From JAJDXW01 sp965243335 (GTDB taxonomy: Bacteria; Pseudomonadota; Gammaproteobacteria; HK1): a DNA stretch of 64,000 nucleotides. The stretch covers positions 1,798,001 through 1,862,000 of the forward strand of contig OZ251545.1 of the NCBI GenBank assembly GCA_965243335.1. The letters run 5' to 3'. The position numbers and the translations under genes were made by a program. Position 1 is the first letter of the stretch. Each line of letters starts with the position of its first letter. The notes under the pieces were generated by a model. That model was not told where the DNA came from, searched no databases, and was given only the letters and a program-made list of their open reading frames with translations. Shown piece by piece: positions 8,878-17,701 of the stretch.

Positions 8878-9648
8878 TCAGCCCTTGCGGTCGAGGAAGG
8901 CCCTCATGCGCTCGCGCGGCTCGCCGCTCGCGAACCCCCTCGGCAGGCAGTCGATGCCGCGCTGCACCGCATCCCGGAGGGGCAGCTCCTCCCAGTCGCG
9001 GAGCAGCTCCTTCTGGAGGCGGATGGCGACCGGGCCGGCGGCGCAGATCATGTCCACCGTCCGCCCGACCGCGTCGTCGGTCTCCCCCGCAGGGGCCAGC
9101 GACTCGACGAGCCCCCAGGCGAAGGCCCGTTCAGCGTCGATGATTTCCCCGGTGTAGACGAGCCGGGCGGCCCGCCCCCATCCGATGAGGCGCGGGAGCA
9201 GGGCCGCCTCGATCACGGAGGGGAGGCCCACCTGGACCTCGGGCATCCCGAACTTCCCGGTCGCGTCGGCGACCCGGAGGTCGCAGGCGGCGGCGATCTC
9301 CAGGCCCGCTCCCAGGCAGTACCCCGACATCCGGGCCACCACCGGCACGGGGGTGCGCCGGATCGCGTCGCATACGTCGTGGATCGAGGTGATGAACGGG
9401 CGGGCCTCCTCCGGCGTCACGTCCACCATGAACCGGATGTCCGCGCCGCCGATGAGGGCGCGCTCGCCCTGGCCGCGCAGCACCACGGCCCGGAGGTCGG
9501 GGCTCTCCCCGACCCGCTCGATGGCGGCTGCGAGAGCGTCGGCGTCGTCCTTCGCCACCACGTTGAGCTTCGCTTCGTTGTCGTAGCAGATCGTCGCGAC
9601 CCGGCCGCCGTTGGGGTTGTCGTTCAGATCGATGTGGATGTCGCCCAC
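8878..9648 (-). CDS. Enoyl-CoA hydratase/isomerase family protein
   Basis: A 256-residue crotonase-fold enzyme. The two oxyanion-hole segments are visible as IGGADIRFM and GYCLGAGLEIAAACDLR, and the conserved acidic residue is in FGMPEVQVGLPS. Family members hydrate or isomerise enoyl-CoA thioesters in beta-oxidation or aromatic degradation. The frame is open far upstream on the minus strand, but family similarity begins at VGDIHIDLNDN, where a GTG at 9648 is preceded by the purine-rich gggagacggga. That start was chosen. Confidence 0.88.
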   Translation of the reverse strand: MGDIHIDLNDNPNGGRVATICYDNEAKLNVVAKDDADALAAAIERVGESPDLRAVVLRGQGERALIGGADIRFMVDVTPEEARPFITSIHDVCDAIRRTPVPVVARMSGYCLGAGLEIAAACDLRVADATGKFGMPEVQVGLPSVIEAALLPRLIGWGRAARLVYTGEIIDAERAFAWGLVESLAPAGETDDAVGRTVDMICAAGPVAIRLQKELLRDWEELPLRDAVQRGIDCLPRGFASGEPRERMRAFLDRKG

Positions 9649-10035
9649 GTCCCGTCTCCCTGGTGTCGTGAAACCGGGCGCGGCGCGCCGCGGGCGCCCC
9701 AGGAAGGCGCTCCGGCGCCCCCGCGCTCCGGGGCTGCCGCAATCCGGCGGCGCGGATGTTACCCCGGAACCCCCACCGTTCTCCCGCGATGGACGCCGAT
9801 TTCCCTCCCGGCCTCGGGCCTTGCGCCCGTCCGTACGGGCGAGACACAAGCGTCCGCGGGACGCGCCGTTCCCGCACCGCGCCGACACAAGCCGGGGGAA
9901 GCCGCCCTTTTTTGCCGGTCGGTCGAAGGGGAGTGTCCCGGTCCCGGGCGCCGGAGCGCCAGAGCCCCGGAACGCGGGGGCGAGGAGGCGGATCCGGTTT
10001 AGAATCCCCGGCGGAAACTTCGAGGGGAGTCCCCC
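9649..10035. other. Divergent intergenic region
   Basis: A 387-base gap between two divergently read genes, so it must hold both promoters. A TAGAAT hexamer at 10000-10005 could be a -10 element for the rightward gene, but no matching -35 is seen. A degenerate piece resembling the second arm of the dispersed repeat (gggcgagacacaagcgt) lies at 9844-9860. No gene is supported. Confidence 0.5.
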
Positions 10036-10716
10036 ATGGGCCAGATGATCGAACTCACTGCTTCCGACGGCCACACGTTCGCCGCCTATCGCGCCGACCC
10101 CGCCGGCGCCGCCAGGGCCGGGGTCGTCGTCATCCAGGAGATCTTCGGGGTCAACGCGCACATCCGCGAGGTGGCGGACGACTACGCGGCGCAAGGCTAC
10201 CTCGCGATCGCCCCCGCGCTCTTCGACCGGGCCCGGCCCGGGGTCGAGCTGGGCTACGACGAGAGCGCGATCGCCGAGGGGCGCGACCTCGCGTTCGCCA
10301 TGGACCCGGACCTGCCGGTGCGCGACGTCGAGGCCGCCGTCGAGGCCGCCGCGAGCGCGGGGAAGGTCGGGGCGGTCGGCTACTGCTGGGGCGGCTCGCT
10401 CACCTTCCTCGCCGCCTGCAAGCTCGACGTGGCGGCCGCTTCGAGCTACTACGGGGGGCAGATCGTGGCCGCCCTCGAGCGCGAGCCGGACCTTGCTCCC
10501 GCCGCGCCCCTCATCATGCACTTCGGCGAGCACGACGCGGGGATCCCCCTCGACGACGTGGACCGGATCCGCAAGACCTTCCCCGACGCGCCGGTCTACA
10601 TGTACGACGCGGGCCACGGCTTCAACTGCGACCACCGCGGCAGCTACGACGAGTCCTCGCGCCGGACCGCCCGGCAGCGGACGCTCGACTTCTTCGCCGA
10701 GCACCTCGGCGGTTGA
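10036..10716 (+). CDS. Dienelactone hydrolase family protein
   Basis: A 226-residue alpha/beta hydrolase, the usual size for dienelactone hydrolases, which open lactone intermediates of chlorocatechol and related ring-cleavage pathways. The catalytic triad is Cys117 in VGYCWGGS, Asp167 in GEHDAGIP and His194 in YDAGHGFNC. Glu36 in QEIFGVN matches the residue that activates the cysteine. ATG 10036 is preceded by cgaggggag. It is divergent from the enoyl-CoA hydratase. Many family members act on other esters, so the substrate is open. Confidence 0.92.
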   Translation: MGQMIELTASDGHTFAAYRADPAGAARAGVVVIQEIFGVNAHIREVADDYAAQGYLAIAPALFDRARPGVELGYDESAIAEGRDLAFAMDPDLPVRDVEAAVEAAASAGKVGAVGYCWGGSLTFLAACKLDVAAASSYYGGQIVAALEREPDLAPAAPLIMHFGEHDAGIPLDDVDRIRKTFPDAPVYMYDAGHGFNCDHRGSYDESSRRTARQRTLDFFAEHLGG

Positions 10717-10721
10717 ACCGA

Positions 10722-10747
10722 GGCCCCCGATCGGCTCCGCGGGGGCC
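10722..10747 (+). terminator. Stem-loop after the dienelactone hydrolase gene
   Basis: Perfect 7-base arms ggccccc (10722-10728) and gggggcc (10741-10747) lie six bases after the stop codon. There is no T-run, so termination is uncertain. Confidence 0.4.
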
Positions 10748-10887
10748 GAGCCCGCCCCGCCTCCGCGGCTGGCGGGCGCGCCGCACGTCCCTCGCGGGAT
10801 GAGCGCGCGGCCGGGCGGCCTCCCGCCCGCTGCCGGGCTTCCTCCGGCGAGGCGCTGAGTCCTCCTGCCGAGCGGGGGCCGGGCGGC

Positions 10888-11820
10888 ATGGGCGACCGGG
10901 ACGACGGGCGCGAACGGAACGAAGACGGCGGCTCCCCGTCTGGCGCGGCCGGGGACGCCGCCCGGGAAGCCGCCGGGGATGTCGCGCCGGACGGCGGCTC
11001 GCCGGAGGCCGCCGGCCCGGAGGAGCCCGAAGCGAGGCGTTCGACGGCCCCCGGCCCCGGCGCGTGGGGCTTCCTCGGGCTCGGGCGGACGGTGGAGGTG
11101 GAGGGCGAGCGCCGCCCGGTCGCCTCGCTCCTCCGGCGCGGCACGGCCCTCGCGGTCGACGTCTGCTTCGCCCTCCTCGCCGTCGCGGCCGCCATCTGGC
11201 TCCTCTCGTTCCACGTGCCGATCGACACCGACCGGGCGCAGGGTCCCATGTTCTCGCTCTTCGGGCTCCTCGCCCTCTACATCGTATGGCTCCGGGACCG
11301 GGGGGCGTCGCGCCCGGGCGGCGGGCTCCGGTTCGGGCTGAGCGGCGGGCGCGGGCTCCTCGCCCTTCGCCTCGTGCCGGTGGCCGGCCCGCGGCGCTTC
11401 ATCCGGCCGGTGACGGTGGCCGATTCCGCGGACCCGCAAGGGGAGACGATGCGGATCGTCCGCGCCGTGCTCCTCGGGGTCGCGGCGTCGCTCGTCGCGC
11501 TCATGCTCCTCGGCCATGCGGTGAGCCGGACGGTCGTGTTCCGCGCCGTCGAAGACCACGCGGCGCGGCACGCGCCCTTCGCGGCGGAGCGCGGGACCGC
11601 TCCCGAGCTCGCGGGGGTCCCGTCGGCGCTCGTCGTCGGCGAGACCCGCGCCTACGTCCGGGTCGATGCGGAGTGGGGCGGCCGCGGCGCCTCGCCGCTC
11701 GAGTTCTTCCTCGCGCGCGGCGCCGGGGAATGGAGGGTCGCGGAGGTCCGGGCCGGCGAGCCCTCGTGGGTCCCCGACTACGCGCTCTTCGCGCCCGACA
11801 AGGAGGTCCCGGCCCCCTGA
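10888..11820 (+). CDS. RDD-like membrane protein
   Basis: A 310-residue protein with a long acidic, low-complexity N-terminal region (about residues 1-75), then an RDD-like membrane domain. RRGTALAVDVCFALLAV begins the first helix, a second follows at about residue 120, and a third is near ASLVALMLLGHAVSR. The last 100 residues are soluble and probably face the periplasm. RDD proteins are poorly understood membrane proteins, some linked to ion transport. The family assignment rests on helix layout and the arginine before helix 1, so it is moderate. Confidence 0.7.
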   Translation: MGDRDDGRERNEDGGSPSGAAGDAAREAAGDVAPDGGSPEAAGPEEPEARRSTAPGPGAWGFLGLGRTVEVEGERRPVASLLRRGTALAVDVCFALLAVAAAIWLLSFHVPIDTDRAQGPMFSLFGLLALYIVWLRDRGASRPGGGLRFGLSGGRGLLALRLVPVAGPRRFIRPVTVADSADPQGETMRIVRAVLLGVAASLVALMLLGHAVSRTVVFRAVEDHAARHAPFAAERGTAPELAGVPSALVVGETRAYVRVDAEWGGRGASPLEFFLARGAGEWRVAEVRAGEPSWVPDYALFAPDKEVPAP

Positions 11821-11992
11821 CCGGTCCGGGAGCGGATGGGCGGTCGGGGAGCCGCCGGGCCGCCGCCGGTGGGGCGCCAACGCCGAGACGTTCCGAAGGG
11901 GCCGCGCGATGCCCGCTCCGGGGAGCGCGGACGCGCGAACGCCGCCCGCGCGAGCCCCTCGGAGGGGGTTGCGCGGCCGGTCCCGACCGCTT

Positions 11993-13234
11993 TCAGTCCT
12001 GAACGATCGCGACCACGTCGATCTCGACCAGGATCTCCGGGCGGGCGAACCCGTCGACGATGAGGTCGGTACAGCACGGATGCACGCCCTCGATATGCCG
12101 GCCGACGGCGCGGGAGACGGCTTCGCGATGCCCGCGGTGCAGGACGCAGGTGTGAATCTTGCAGACGTCGCCGAGTGACGCCCCGGCCTCTTCGAGCAGC
12201 ACGGCGACGTTCCTCATCGCCTGGTCGGCCTGGGCGGTGGGGTCGCCCGGGAACGGAAACCGGCCGTCCAGGGTGAAGCCGGTCTGTCCGCGCAGGTGGA
12301 CGACGCGGCCGGCCCGAACCGACTGGCAGAACCTCATGCCGAGCTTCTGACCGTCCCGGTAGACCTCGTCGGTGTGGAACCGGCGAAGGCGCTGGTGCGG
12401 CGTGCCCTTGCTCCGGATGACCGCCATGTCGATCTCGAACAGGATCGCGGGGCGGGCGAAGCCGCGCACGATGAGGCCGGTCGAGCAGGGGGCGACGTCT
12501 CCGAAGTGCCGGCCGACGGCCTGGTAGGCGGCCTCGCGATAGGCGCGGTCGCCTACGTAGATCCGGGTCTTCAGCACGTCTTCGAGCCCGGACCCGGCTT
12601 CCGCGAGCAGGGTGCGGGCGTTCTTCATGGCCTGGTCCGCCTGGGCGGCGGCGTCGGCGACGGTGAAGCCGGGGCCGTGCATGGTCCGGCCGTCGAGCTC
12701 CGTCCCGATCTGGCCGCGCAGGAATATCTCGTCGCCGGTGTCGACCACGAAGCAGGTGTCGTGATCGAGCTCGGCCTCTCCGTACCAGTCCCGGGAGTTC
12801 ATCTTCCGGTGCTTCCGGTGCGGGGCGGACTCCGGAACCACCGCTTCCAGGTCCAGCGCCACCTTCAACTCCGGGAGCGCCAGACCCTTGGCGATGAGGC
12901 CGGTGCCGACCGTGTGGTTGCCGCGCAGGTGTTCGGCCACCGTCCGGTAGACCGGTACCCGGTAGCCCGGATCGGTCAGCCACGTGGTCACCATGGTGAC
13001 GTGGTCGAGGCTCGACCCCGCCTCCTCCAGCAGCGCTCCGGCGTTCGCCATCGCCTGGTGGGCCTGGGCCGCCGGGTCGTCCGGAGGGCGCAGCGCGTGG
13101 TCGAGATCGAGCCCGGTCTGGCCCCCCAGAAAGATGCGGTTGCCGGCCCGAACGGCCATGCACAGGTCGCTGCCGTGACCGCCGCCGGGGCAGGCGTCGC
13201 GGGTATTGAACTTGCGGAAGCGTCGGATCTTCAT
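11993..13234 (-). CDS. Triple RidA (YjgF/YER057c/UK114) domain protein
   Basis: A 413-residue protein made of three consecutive RidA domains, about residues 1-130, 145-275 and 285-413. Each repeats the same plan: a start strand with R/V..G..IFLRGQTG, then AQADQAMKNA..LLEEAGSSL.DV, then a C-terminal block such as GFARPEILVEIDVVAIV. Single-domain RidA (about 130 residues) forms trimers that hydrolyse reactive enamine/imine intermediates, with active sites between subunits. A fused triplet could make the trimer from one chain. The canonical catalytic arginine near the end of each domain is not obvious, so the activity may differ. It is read leftward from ATG 13234. Confidence 0.88.
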   Translation of the reverse strand: MKIRRFRKFNTRDACPGGGHGSDLCMAVRAGNRIFLGGQTGLDLDHALRPPDDPAAQAHQAMANAGALLEEAGSSLDHVTMVTTWLTDPGYRVPVYRTVAEHLRGNHTVGTGLIAKGLALPELKVALDLEAVVPESAPHRKHRKMNSRDWYGEAELDHDTCFVVDTGDEIFLRGQIGTELDGRTMHGPGFTVADAAAQADQAMKNARTLLAEAGSGLEDVLKTRIYVGDRAYREAAYQAVGRHFGDVAPCSTGLIVRGFARPAILFEIDMAVIRSKGTPHQRLRRFHTDEVYRDGQKLGMRFCQSVRAGRVVHLRGQTGFTLDGRFPFPGDPTAQADQAMRNVAVLLEEAGASLGDVCKIHTCVLHRGHREAVSRAVGRHIEGVHPCCTDLIVDGFARPEILVEIDVVAIVQD

Positions 13235-13676
13235 CCAGCAGACCGTGCCGCGAAGAGGTCTTCCCGCTCGATGGTTCGGAAGGTGCAGGTTGGACCTGAT
13301 ACGGGGCCGGGCGCAAGCCCCGAGCGGAGGCGCCTCGCGATGGCGTGAAGGGCGCAGGGGAGCCGGGGCGGAGCTTGACGAGATGCCGGTGGCGGGCGGA
13401 ACTGCCCATGTGTCATCGGCGGGTTCGCGCCCTCAGGCCGCCGGGGGAGGTTGCCGGCGCATGACGTTCAGCGTGAGGTGCCGCCGAGGCCCCATTCCCC
13501 TCGCGCCTTGGCCACAGGGGCGCTTGTACCGCGGGCCGCCTTTGGGAGAGCGTTCCCGTGAGGGCCGACGTCGATGTGCATCGTCCACCCTGACTCTCCC
13601 TCTTGGCGTGCAAATTATTGATCCTTAAGTTATTATTCATCAGATCGAGGCCTCGTTCCCCCCCTGTCGGGGTCTG

Positions 13677-13705
13677 TTGACAGTCCTTCGCAACCCGATT
13701 ACACT
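13677..13705 (+). promoter_or_regulatory. Sigma-70-type promoter of the envelope locus
   Basis: TTGACA at 13677-13682 is a perfect -35 box. After exactly 17 bases comes TACACT at 13700-13705, a 4-of-6 match to the -10 box. Transcription would start near 13712 and run into the lipoprotein locus, leaving a leader of about 190 bases. Confidence 0.75.
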
Positions 13706-13743
13706 GAACCGCCAGTTGGCCTGAAAGCTTGTCACACATGTCT

Positions 13744-13759
13744 CCCCCCCCCCCCCCCC
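13744..13759 (+). repeat. Poly-C tract (16 C) in the leader of the envelope locus
   Basis: Sixteen consecutive C lie about 32 bases after the predicted transcription start. Runs of this length are prone to slipped-strand mispairing and often make expression phase-variable. One of two 16-base G/C runs in the window. Confidence 0.9.
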
Positions 13760-13767
13760 ACGAACTA

Positions 13768-13792
13768 TAACTTCATGTAAAACATGTAGTTA
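13768..13792 (+). promoter_or_regulatory. Leader hairpin or operator
   Basis: TAACTTCATGT (13768-13778) and ACATGTAGTTA (13782-13792) pair at 10 of 11 positions around AAA. It could be a regulator binding site or an mRNA hairpin just after the poly-C tract. Confidence 0.5.
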
Positions 13793-13898
13793 CGGATCCC
13801 ATCCCAAGTCGGATCCGAGCAGGACTCCCCGGCTTTCACTGCCTGATCTCCCGCGCCTCTCTGCAAGGGGGCGCCTTCGAACGTTCCTCCTGACTGGC

Positions 13899-14498
13899 GT
13901 GATAGCTGGTGCGCTCATGGTCGCCGGCTGCACAGGTGTGGACAACGCACCGGGCGCCCCTTCCGCCTACCAGGACACCGGTAGCTCCGGGCTGGTCCGA
14001 GGGATCGGGATCGAATCGCAGGACATACGGGGGATGGTGGACAGGATGGTCCGCCACATGCTCGCCAACCCGGTGCTCTCGAATGCCGTCCCACCGCCCC
14101 GGGTGATTGTCGATGCGGCCTATTTCGAGAACCAGAGCTCGCAACGAATCAACAAGAACGTCCTCGTCGATCAGCTTGCGGCGCAGCTACAGATCGCGGC
14201 CAACGGACGGATCCTGTTCGTAGACCGCGAGCACGCGGACATGGTCGCCAAGGAACGCGCCCTGAAGCGCGAGGGCGTCACGGATGTCGGCACGACCGGT
14301 CTGGTCCGGGCGGTAGCCGGGGCGGACTATCGTCTGAACGGCCGCATCACGTCGCTCGACGCGCGCACCGCCGACGGGGTCATGGAGCGGTACATGAACA
14401 TCGTCTTCCGCATGACGGACCTCGAGAACGGGCTTGTCGCGTGGACCAACCAGTACGACTTCAAGAAGGCAGGGCAGGACGACGTCATCTACCGTTGA
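13899..14498 (+). CDS. LpoB-like lipoprotein (penicillin-binding protein activator family)
   Basis: About 199 residues with a lipoprotein signal ending in a lipobox (MVAGC) near residue 10. The mature part resembles LpoB: ESQDIRGMVDRMVRHML, then VIVDAAYFENQSSQRINKNVLVDQL, then ILFVDREHADMV and a C-terminal MNIVFRMTDLENG. LpoB is an outer-membrane lipoprotein that activates PBP1b; relatives share a TolB/CsgG-like fold. GTG 13899 is the first usable start, but it leaves no basic n-region. The in-frame upstream sequence (RGRLRTFLL) supplies one, so the true start may be a non-standard codon upstream. Confidence 0.78.
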   Translation: MIAGALMVAGCTGVDNAPGAPSAYQDTGSSGLVRGIGIESQDIRGMVDRMVRHMLANPVLSNAVPPPRVIVDAAYFENQSSQRINKNVLVDQLAAQLQIAANGRILFVDREHADMVAKERALKREGVTDVGTTGLVRAVAGADYRLNGRITSLDARTADGVMERYMNIVFRMTDLENGLVAWTNQYDFKKAGQDDVIYR

Positions 14499-14539
14499 TC
14501 CGCAGTCCGAGGCAGCAACCAGGGAGCAGGAGCGATAAC

Positions 14540-15811
14540 ATGGGAACATGGGGAACACGCCGGGCGGCCATTTCGATCGAGAGAGCGAACGCTGCCCGCA
14601 AGAGGGTCGCGACGACGGGTTTGCCGGGGCTGGCGCTGGCGATCGTAGTGGCCGGATGCGGACCGACGACAACGGCGGAAGTGGATCCCGGGCTGGTTTC
14701 GGACTATCTGGCCGACAAGCCTCCGGCGTTGCACTCGGTGTACGAACCTGTCGTGACCGAGGGTGCGAGGAACCAGGTGCTGCACCGGCTGCGCGCCGGT
14801 CTTGCGGCGATGGAAGCGGGCCACCATGCCCTCGCCGCGACGACCTTCGACGAAGCGCTGCTCACCATCGAGACCATTTATGGCGACAGCGAAACCGCTG
14901 CGAAGGCCCGCGGCAAGTTCAGTGCGGAGGACCGGAAGGTGTTCCGGGGCGAACCTTACGAGCGAGCGATGGCGTACTACTATCGGGGCGTCTTGTACCT
15001 GATGGAGGGCGACTACGAGAACGCGCGCGCAAGCTTCCGCAGCGGCTTCCTGCAGGACAGTCTGGCCGAGCAGGAGAAATTCCGCGGGGATTTCACCCTG
15101 CTTGCCTTTCTCGAAGGCTGGGCCTCGCAGTGCAATGGCAACGGGGACCTTGCCAGGAAAACGTACGCGGATGCGAAGGAGCAGCGGTCGGAGTTGGCGT
15201 TGCCGTTGCCGAAGGACAACGTGTTGGTGCTCACCGAACTCGGATATGCCCCGGTCAAGTGGGCCGATGGCTCCCATAAGGAATTACTGAAGATCAAAGC
15301 GAACGATCAGAGCCGCGCCGAGCCTGCGACCGTCTCGTACCGCAGCGAGGGGGCTGAATCACGGAAGTTGCCCAACGTGGAAAGCGTCCTGTGGCAGGCG
15401 CAGACCCGTGGCGGACGTGAGTTCGATCACGTGCTGGCCGGCAAGGTGAAGTTCAAGGAAGGCATGGCGGAAGGGGCGGAGGCTGCGGCTGTGGCGGCCG
15501 GAGTCGCTACTTCCATGTCCGCCATCCATTCGGCAATGGGCGACCAGGAATCCGCGATGAACATGGCAGGGCTGGGGGCCATTTCGGGCCTGCTGTCGTT
15601 CGGCATGAGTCAGGCCTCCGAGGCGACCAAACCCACCGCCGACACCCGCCAGTGGGATACTCTGCCAGAAGAGGTAGTCTACGGTACCTATCGGGCCGGG
15701 GATCCTCCGCCTGTCCCAATGATCCAGCTCGGCGGTGCAACGGTATCCTCTCCGGGTTTCGGCGGGGCTGGTTGGTGCCGGGTGGCCTGGGTGCGGGCGA
15801 GGAGCGTCTGA
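14540..15811 (+). CDS. TPR-containing lipoprotein of the envelope locus
   Basis: A 423-residue predicted lipoprotein. The basic N terminus and hydrophobic core end in VVAGC near residue 38. The middle looks helical and TPR-like, with ALAATTFDEALLTIE and AMAYYYRGVLYLMEGDYENARASFRSGFL. A small-residue-rich stretch (GAEAAAVAAGVATSM) follows. The extreme C terminus runs into GAGWCRVAWVRARSV, which looks like read-through of a shifted frame. It starts 41 bases after the LpoB-like gene, behind agggagcagg. No function is known to me; the context points to peptidoglycan or outer-membrane assembly. Confidence 0.75.
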   Translation: MGTWGTRRAAISIERANAARKRVATTGLPGLALAIVVAGCGPTTTAEVDPGLVSDYLADKPPALHSVYEPVVTEGARNQVLHRLRAGLAAMEAGHHALAATTFDEALLTIETIYGDSETAAKARGKFSAEDRKVFRGEPYERAMAYYYRGVLYLMEGDYENARASFRSGFLQDSLAEQEKFRGDFTLLAFLEGWASQCNGNGDLARKTYADAKEQRSELALPLPKDNVLVLTELGYAPVKWADGSHKELLKIKANDQSRAEPATVSYRSEGAESRKLPNVESVLWQAQTRGGREFDHVLAGKVKFKEGMAEGAEAAAVAAGVATSMSAIHSAMGDQESAMNMAGLGAISGLLSFGMSQASEATKPTADTRQWDTLPEEVVYGTYRAGDPPPVPMIQLGGATVSSPGFGGAGWCRVAWVRARSV

Positions 15812-15857
15812 ACGACCGCTACGGTGCATGACGGCGAAACCGGGAGGAGTAGAAGTT

Positions 15858-16349
15858 ATGGGCCATAGGCAGGGGTTCGGGAGGTTGCGCGGATCGATCT
15901 TCGCCATAGCGGTCGCCGCAGTGGCGGGATGCCACCACAACGAGGTAAACCCCCAGTGCGACTTCATCACTCCGTTGTGGAAGGCGTCGCCTCCCCCCGG
16001 ACCGGTGCTGGTTCCTCAGGTTCCGGGGTCGATTACCGTGATGCCGCTCAACGCGGTGAACATCACCGATCATGCAATCGTCAACAAGGTCGTGGTGCAG
16101 GCCACCAACGCGAAACGGACGCCGGGAGGCGACATGGAGGTCTTCGCGCGTGTCGTCAACTGTACGGACTACCCGCTCCAGGTCGAGGGGCGGACCCATT
16201 TCCTGGACGCCGGCCAAGCGAGCACCGAGCCGGTGACTGCCTGGAGCCGGATGCATCTTCCGGCGCGGAGCATCAACAACTACTCCGAACGATCGACCCG
16301 CGGCGGCCTCGCTGAAAGTTATCTCATCGAACTCCGAGAGGGTCGGTGA
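15858..16349 (+). CDS. YcfL-like (DUF1425) lipoprotein
   Basis: A 163-residue lipoprotein with a signal ending in AVAAVAGC (lipobox near residue 25). The mature domain contains VVVQATNAKRTPGGDMEVFARVVNCTDYPLQVEGRTHF, typical of the DUF1425/YcfL fold. In E. coli, ycfL lies directly beside lpoB (ycfM), so finding a YcfL-like and an LpoB-like gene together again supports both calls. ATG 15858 follows gggaggagtagaag. Confidence 0.8.
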   Translation: MGHRQGFGRLRGSIFAIAVAAVAGCHHNEVNPQCDFITPLWKASPPPGPVLVPQVPGSITVMPLNAVNITDHAIVNKVVVQATNAKRTPGGDMEVFARVVNCTDYPLQVEGRTHFLDAGQASTEPVTAWSRMHLPARSINNYSERSTRGGLAESYLIELREGR

Positions 16350-17207
16350 ATGGCCTCGTCCGTGCTCCAATGCCGTTTGGCGGCTGTTGCAGGAGCGGCC
16401 GCGCTCAACGCCTTCGGGTTGGCCGTCGCGGAAGAACCGCCTCGCTACCGTCAGGGAGCGACGGAGGTGCTAGTCCCCCGGGAGAGTGGCGCCGAGAGTG
16501 GCCGGGCTCGGCGGTCGGCGATCCTGCAGGACTTCCACGAGGCGTACCGCAGGGTCGGGTCGCCGCGCATGACCGTGTTCTGGAACCGGATGTTCAGCGA
16601 TCGTTTGAGCGATATGGAGTCCGAATTCAGGCTGGTCCACGATACCGTCGTGCGGACGACCGGGAGCGGCGAGGGCTCGGAGACCTCGCGCCATGGCGAA
16701 TCGAGCCTGTTCTTTGAGAAGCGTAAAGACGATAAACGATCCGCATTTTCGGAACCTGCTGATTTCAGATTCGAGGCCGATTATTCACGCCCATTTTTGG
16801 AGGCCGGTACGCGCCTTATCGACCGCAACGCCATCATGCGGCTCACTCACGCTCGGGGCGTTGCGGACAAGGAGCCGGTGCGCGGGTCCGATAACAGGCA
16901 GTTGCTCGAGACGAAGGCGCTTCAGGGTTTCACCGAACTGGTGGTGCAACTCCTGATGACCCCTTCGGCTTCTTCGAAGATCGGAGCCGCAGTCCAAGTG
17001 AAGGTGATCGACGTGGCGAGCGGTGAAGTAAAGGCAGCGTTCTTCAGCGACGCGGATTTCCGGGAAGAAGCAACGTCGAAGTGGGTAGCTGCGAAGGGCG
17101 GTTATGTTCGCGTCACCGAGGGGCGCGAAGCCGGTGGAGAAGGTATCGGCGGCCGGCTCGCGCTTCGCACAATGAGCGAGTTGGTTCGAGTCTGGAGACA
17201 GCCATGA
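16350..17207 (+). CDS. Exported protein, possibly CsgG/TolB-like
   Basis: A 285-residue protein starting immediately after the previous stop (TGAATG). A Sec-type signal peptide ends near LAVAEEPP. The C-terminal half reads RLIDRNAIMR, then ETKALQGFTELVVQLL, then VQVKVIDVASGEVKAAFF. These resemble the pattern of CsgG- and LpoB-type domains, which bind or assemble at the outer membrane. No firm family was recognised. It overlaps the next gene by four bases, so it is in the same operon. Confidence 0.72.
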   Translation: MASSVLQCRLAAVAGAAALNAFGLAVAEEPPRYRQGATEVLVPRESGAESGRARRSAILQDFHEAYRRVGSPRMTVFWNRMFSDRLSDMESEFRLVHDTVVRTTGSGEGSETSRHGESSLFFEKRKDDKRSAFSEPADFRFEADYSRPFLEAGTRLIDRNAIMRLTHARGVADKEPVRGSDNRQLLETKALQGFTELVVQLLMTPSASSKIGAAVQVKVIDVASGEVKAAFFSDADFREEATSKWVAAKGGYVRVTEGREAGGEGIGGRLALRTMSELVRVWRQP

Positions 17208-17701
17208 GCAACATGAAGTGGTTTGCGCGCTTGGGAACGCCCGCGGTGTTGTGTTTGGTGATGAGTGGCGGTGCCGCGGCCGAAAATGGTCCCCGGGAGA
17301 AGATCGGCTCCCTGCTTGGGGCAATCGCGGGCGCCGTCGTGGCGAGCAAGAACATCGGAGACGGATCCGGGCGCATCTGGAGTGGCGCCGCAGGCGCCTT
17401 GATCGGCTCCGGGCTGGGTGCGGACATCGGCCGAAGCCTCGACCGGGCGAACGCTGCGTACCGGGCGTCGTCGCCGGGACGTACAAGCCATAGCCAGCAG
17501 ACTCTCCCCGTGCCCGGGGTTCGTATCGCCCCGGGGTTGAAGGGGAGATGGTCGTGGCCGCAGGATGTCAGTGCTCCTGCCGGAGCTTCCACGGGGTACT
17601 CGATCCGGGACGCGGCGGACTGCCGCGCCTTGGAAGGCGGCAGCCTCCGCCCCGCCTTCGCCTGCCGCAACCGTCACGGCCGATGGTTCGTCCTCCAGTG
17701 A
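17204..17701 (+). CDS. Glycine-zipper envelope protein
   Basis: A 165-residue exported protein. A signal peptide (LCLVMSGGAAAEN) is followed by a glycine-zipper segment, GSLLGAIAGAVVASK and AAGALIGSGLGADIG, like the 17-kDa outer-membrane antigen family. The C terminus contains two cysteines (DCRAL and ACRNR). ATG 17204 overlaps the previous stop. Such proteins anchor in or span the outer membrane; the specific role is unknown. Confidence 0.75.
   Translation: MSNMKWFARLGTPAVLCLVMSGGAAAENGPREKIGSLLGAIAGAVVASKNIGDGSGRIWSGAAGALIGSGLGADIGRSLDRANAAYRASSPGRTSHSQQTLPVPGVRIAPGLKGRWSWPQDVSAPAGASTGYSIRDAADCRALEGGSLRPAFACRNRHGRWFVLQ

Larger units (their letters stand above)
13235..13898. other. Regulatory intergenic region with poly-C tract
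   Basis: A 664-base divergent gap, partly AT-rich (about 13600-13800), unlike the rest of the window. It contains a near-consensus promoter, a run of 16 C and a hairpin, listed separately. No coding region is supported. Confidence 0.7.

Noticed and set aside
9649..11880. Upstream extension (about 740 residues) of the minus-strand enoyl-CoA hydratase frame
   Set aside because: Family similarity starts at the GTG at 9648; the extension lies opposite the dienelactone hydrolase and RDD genes and is low-complexity.
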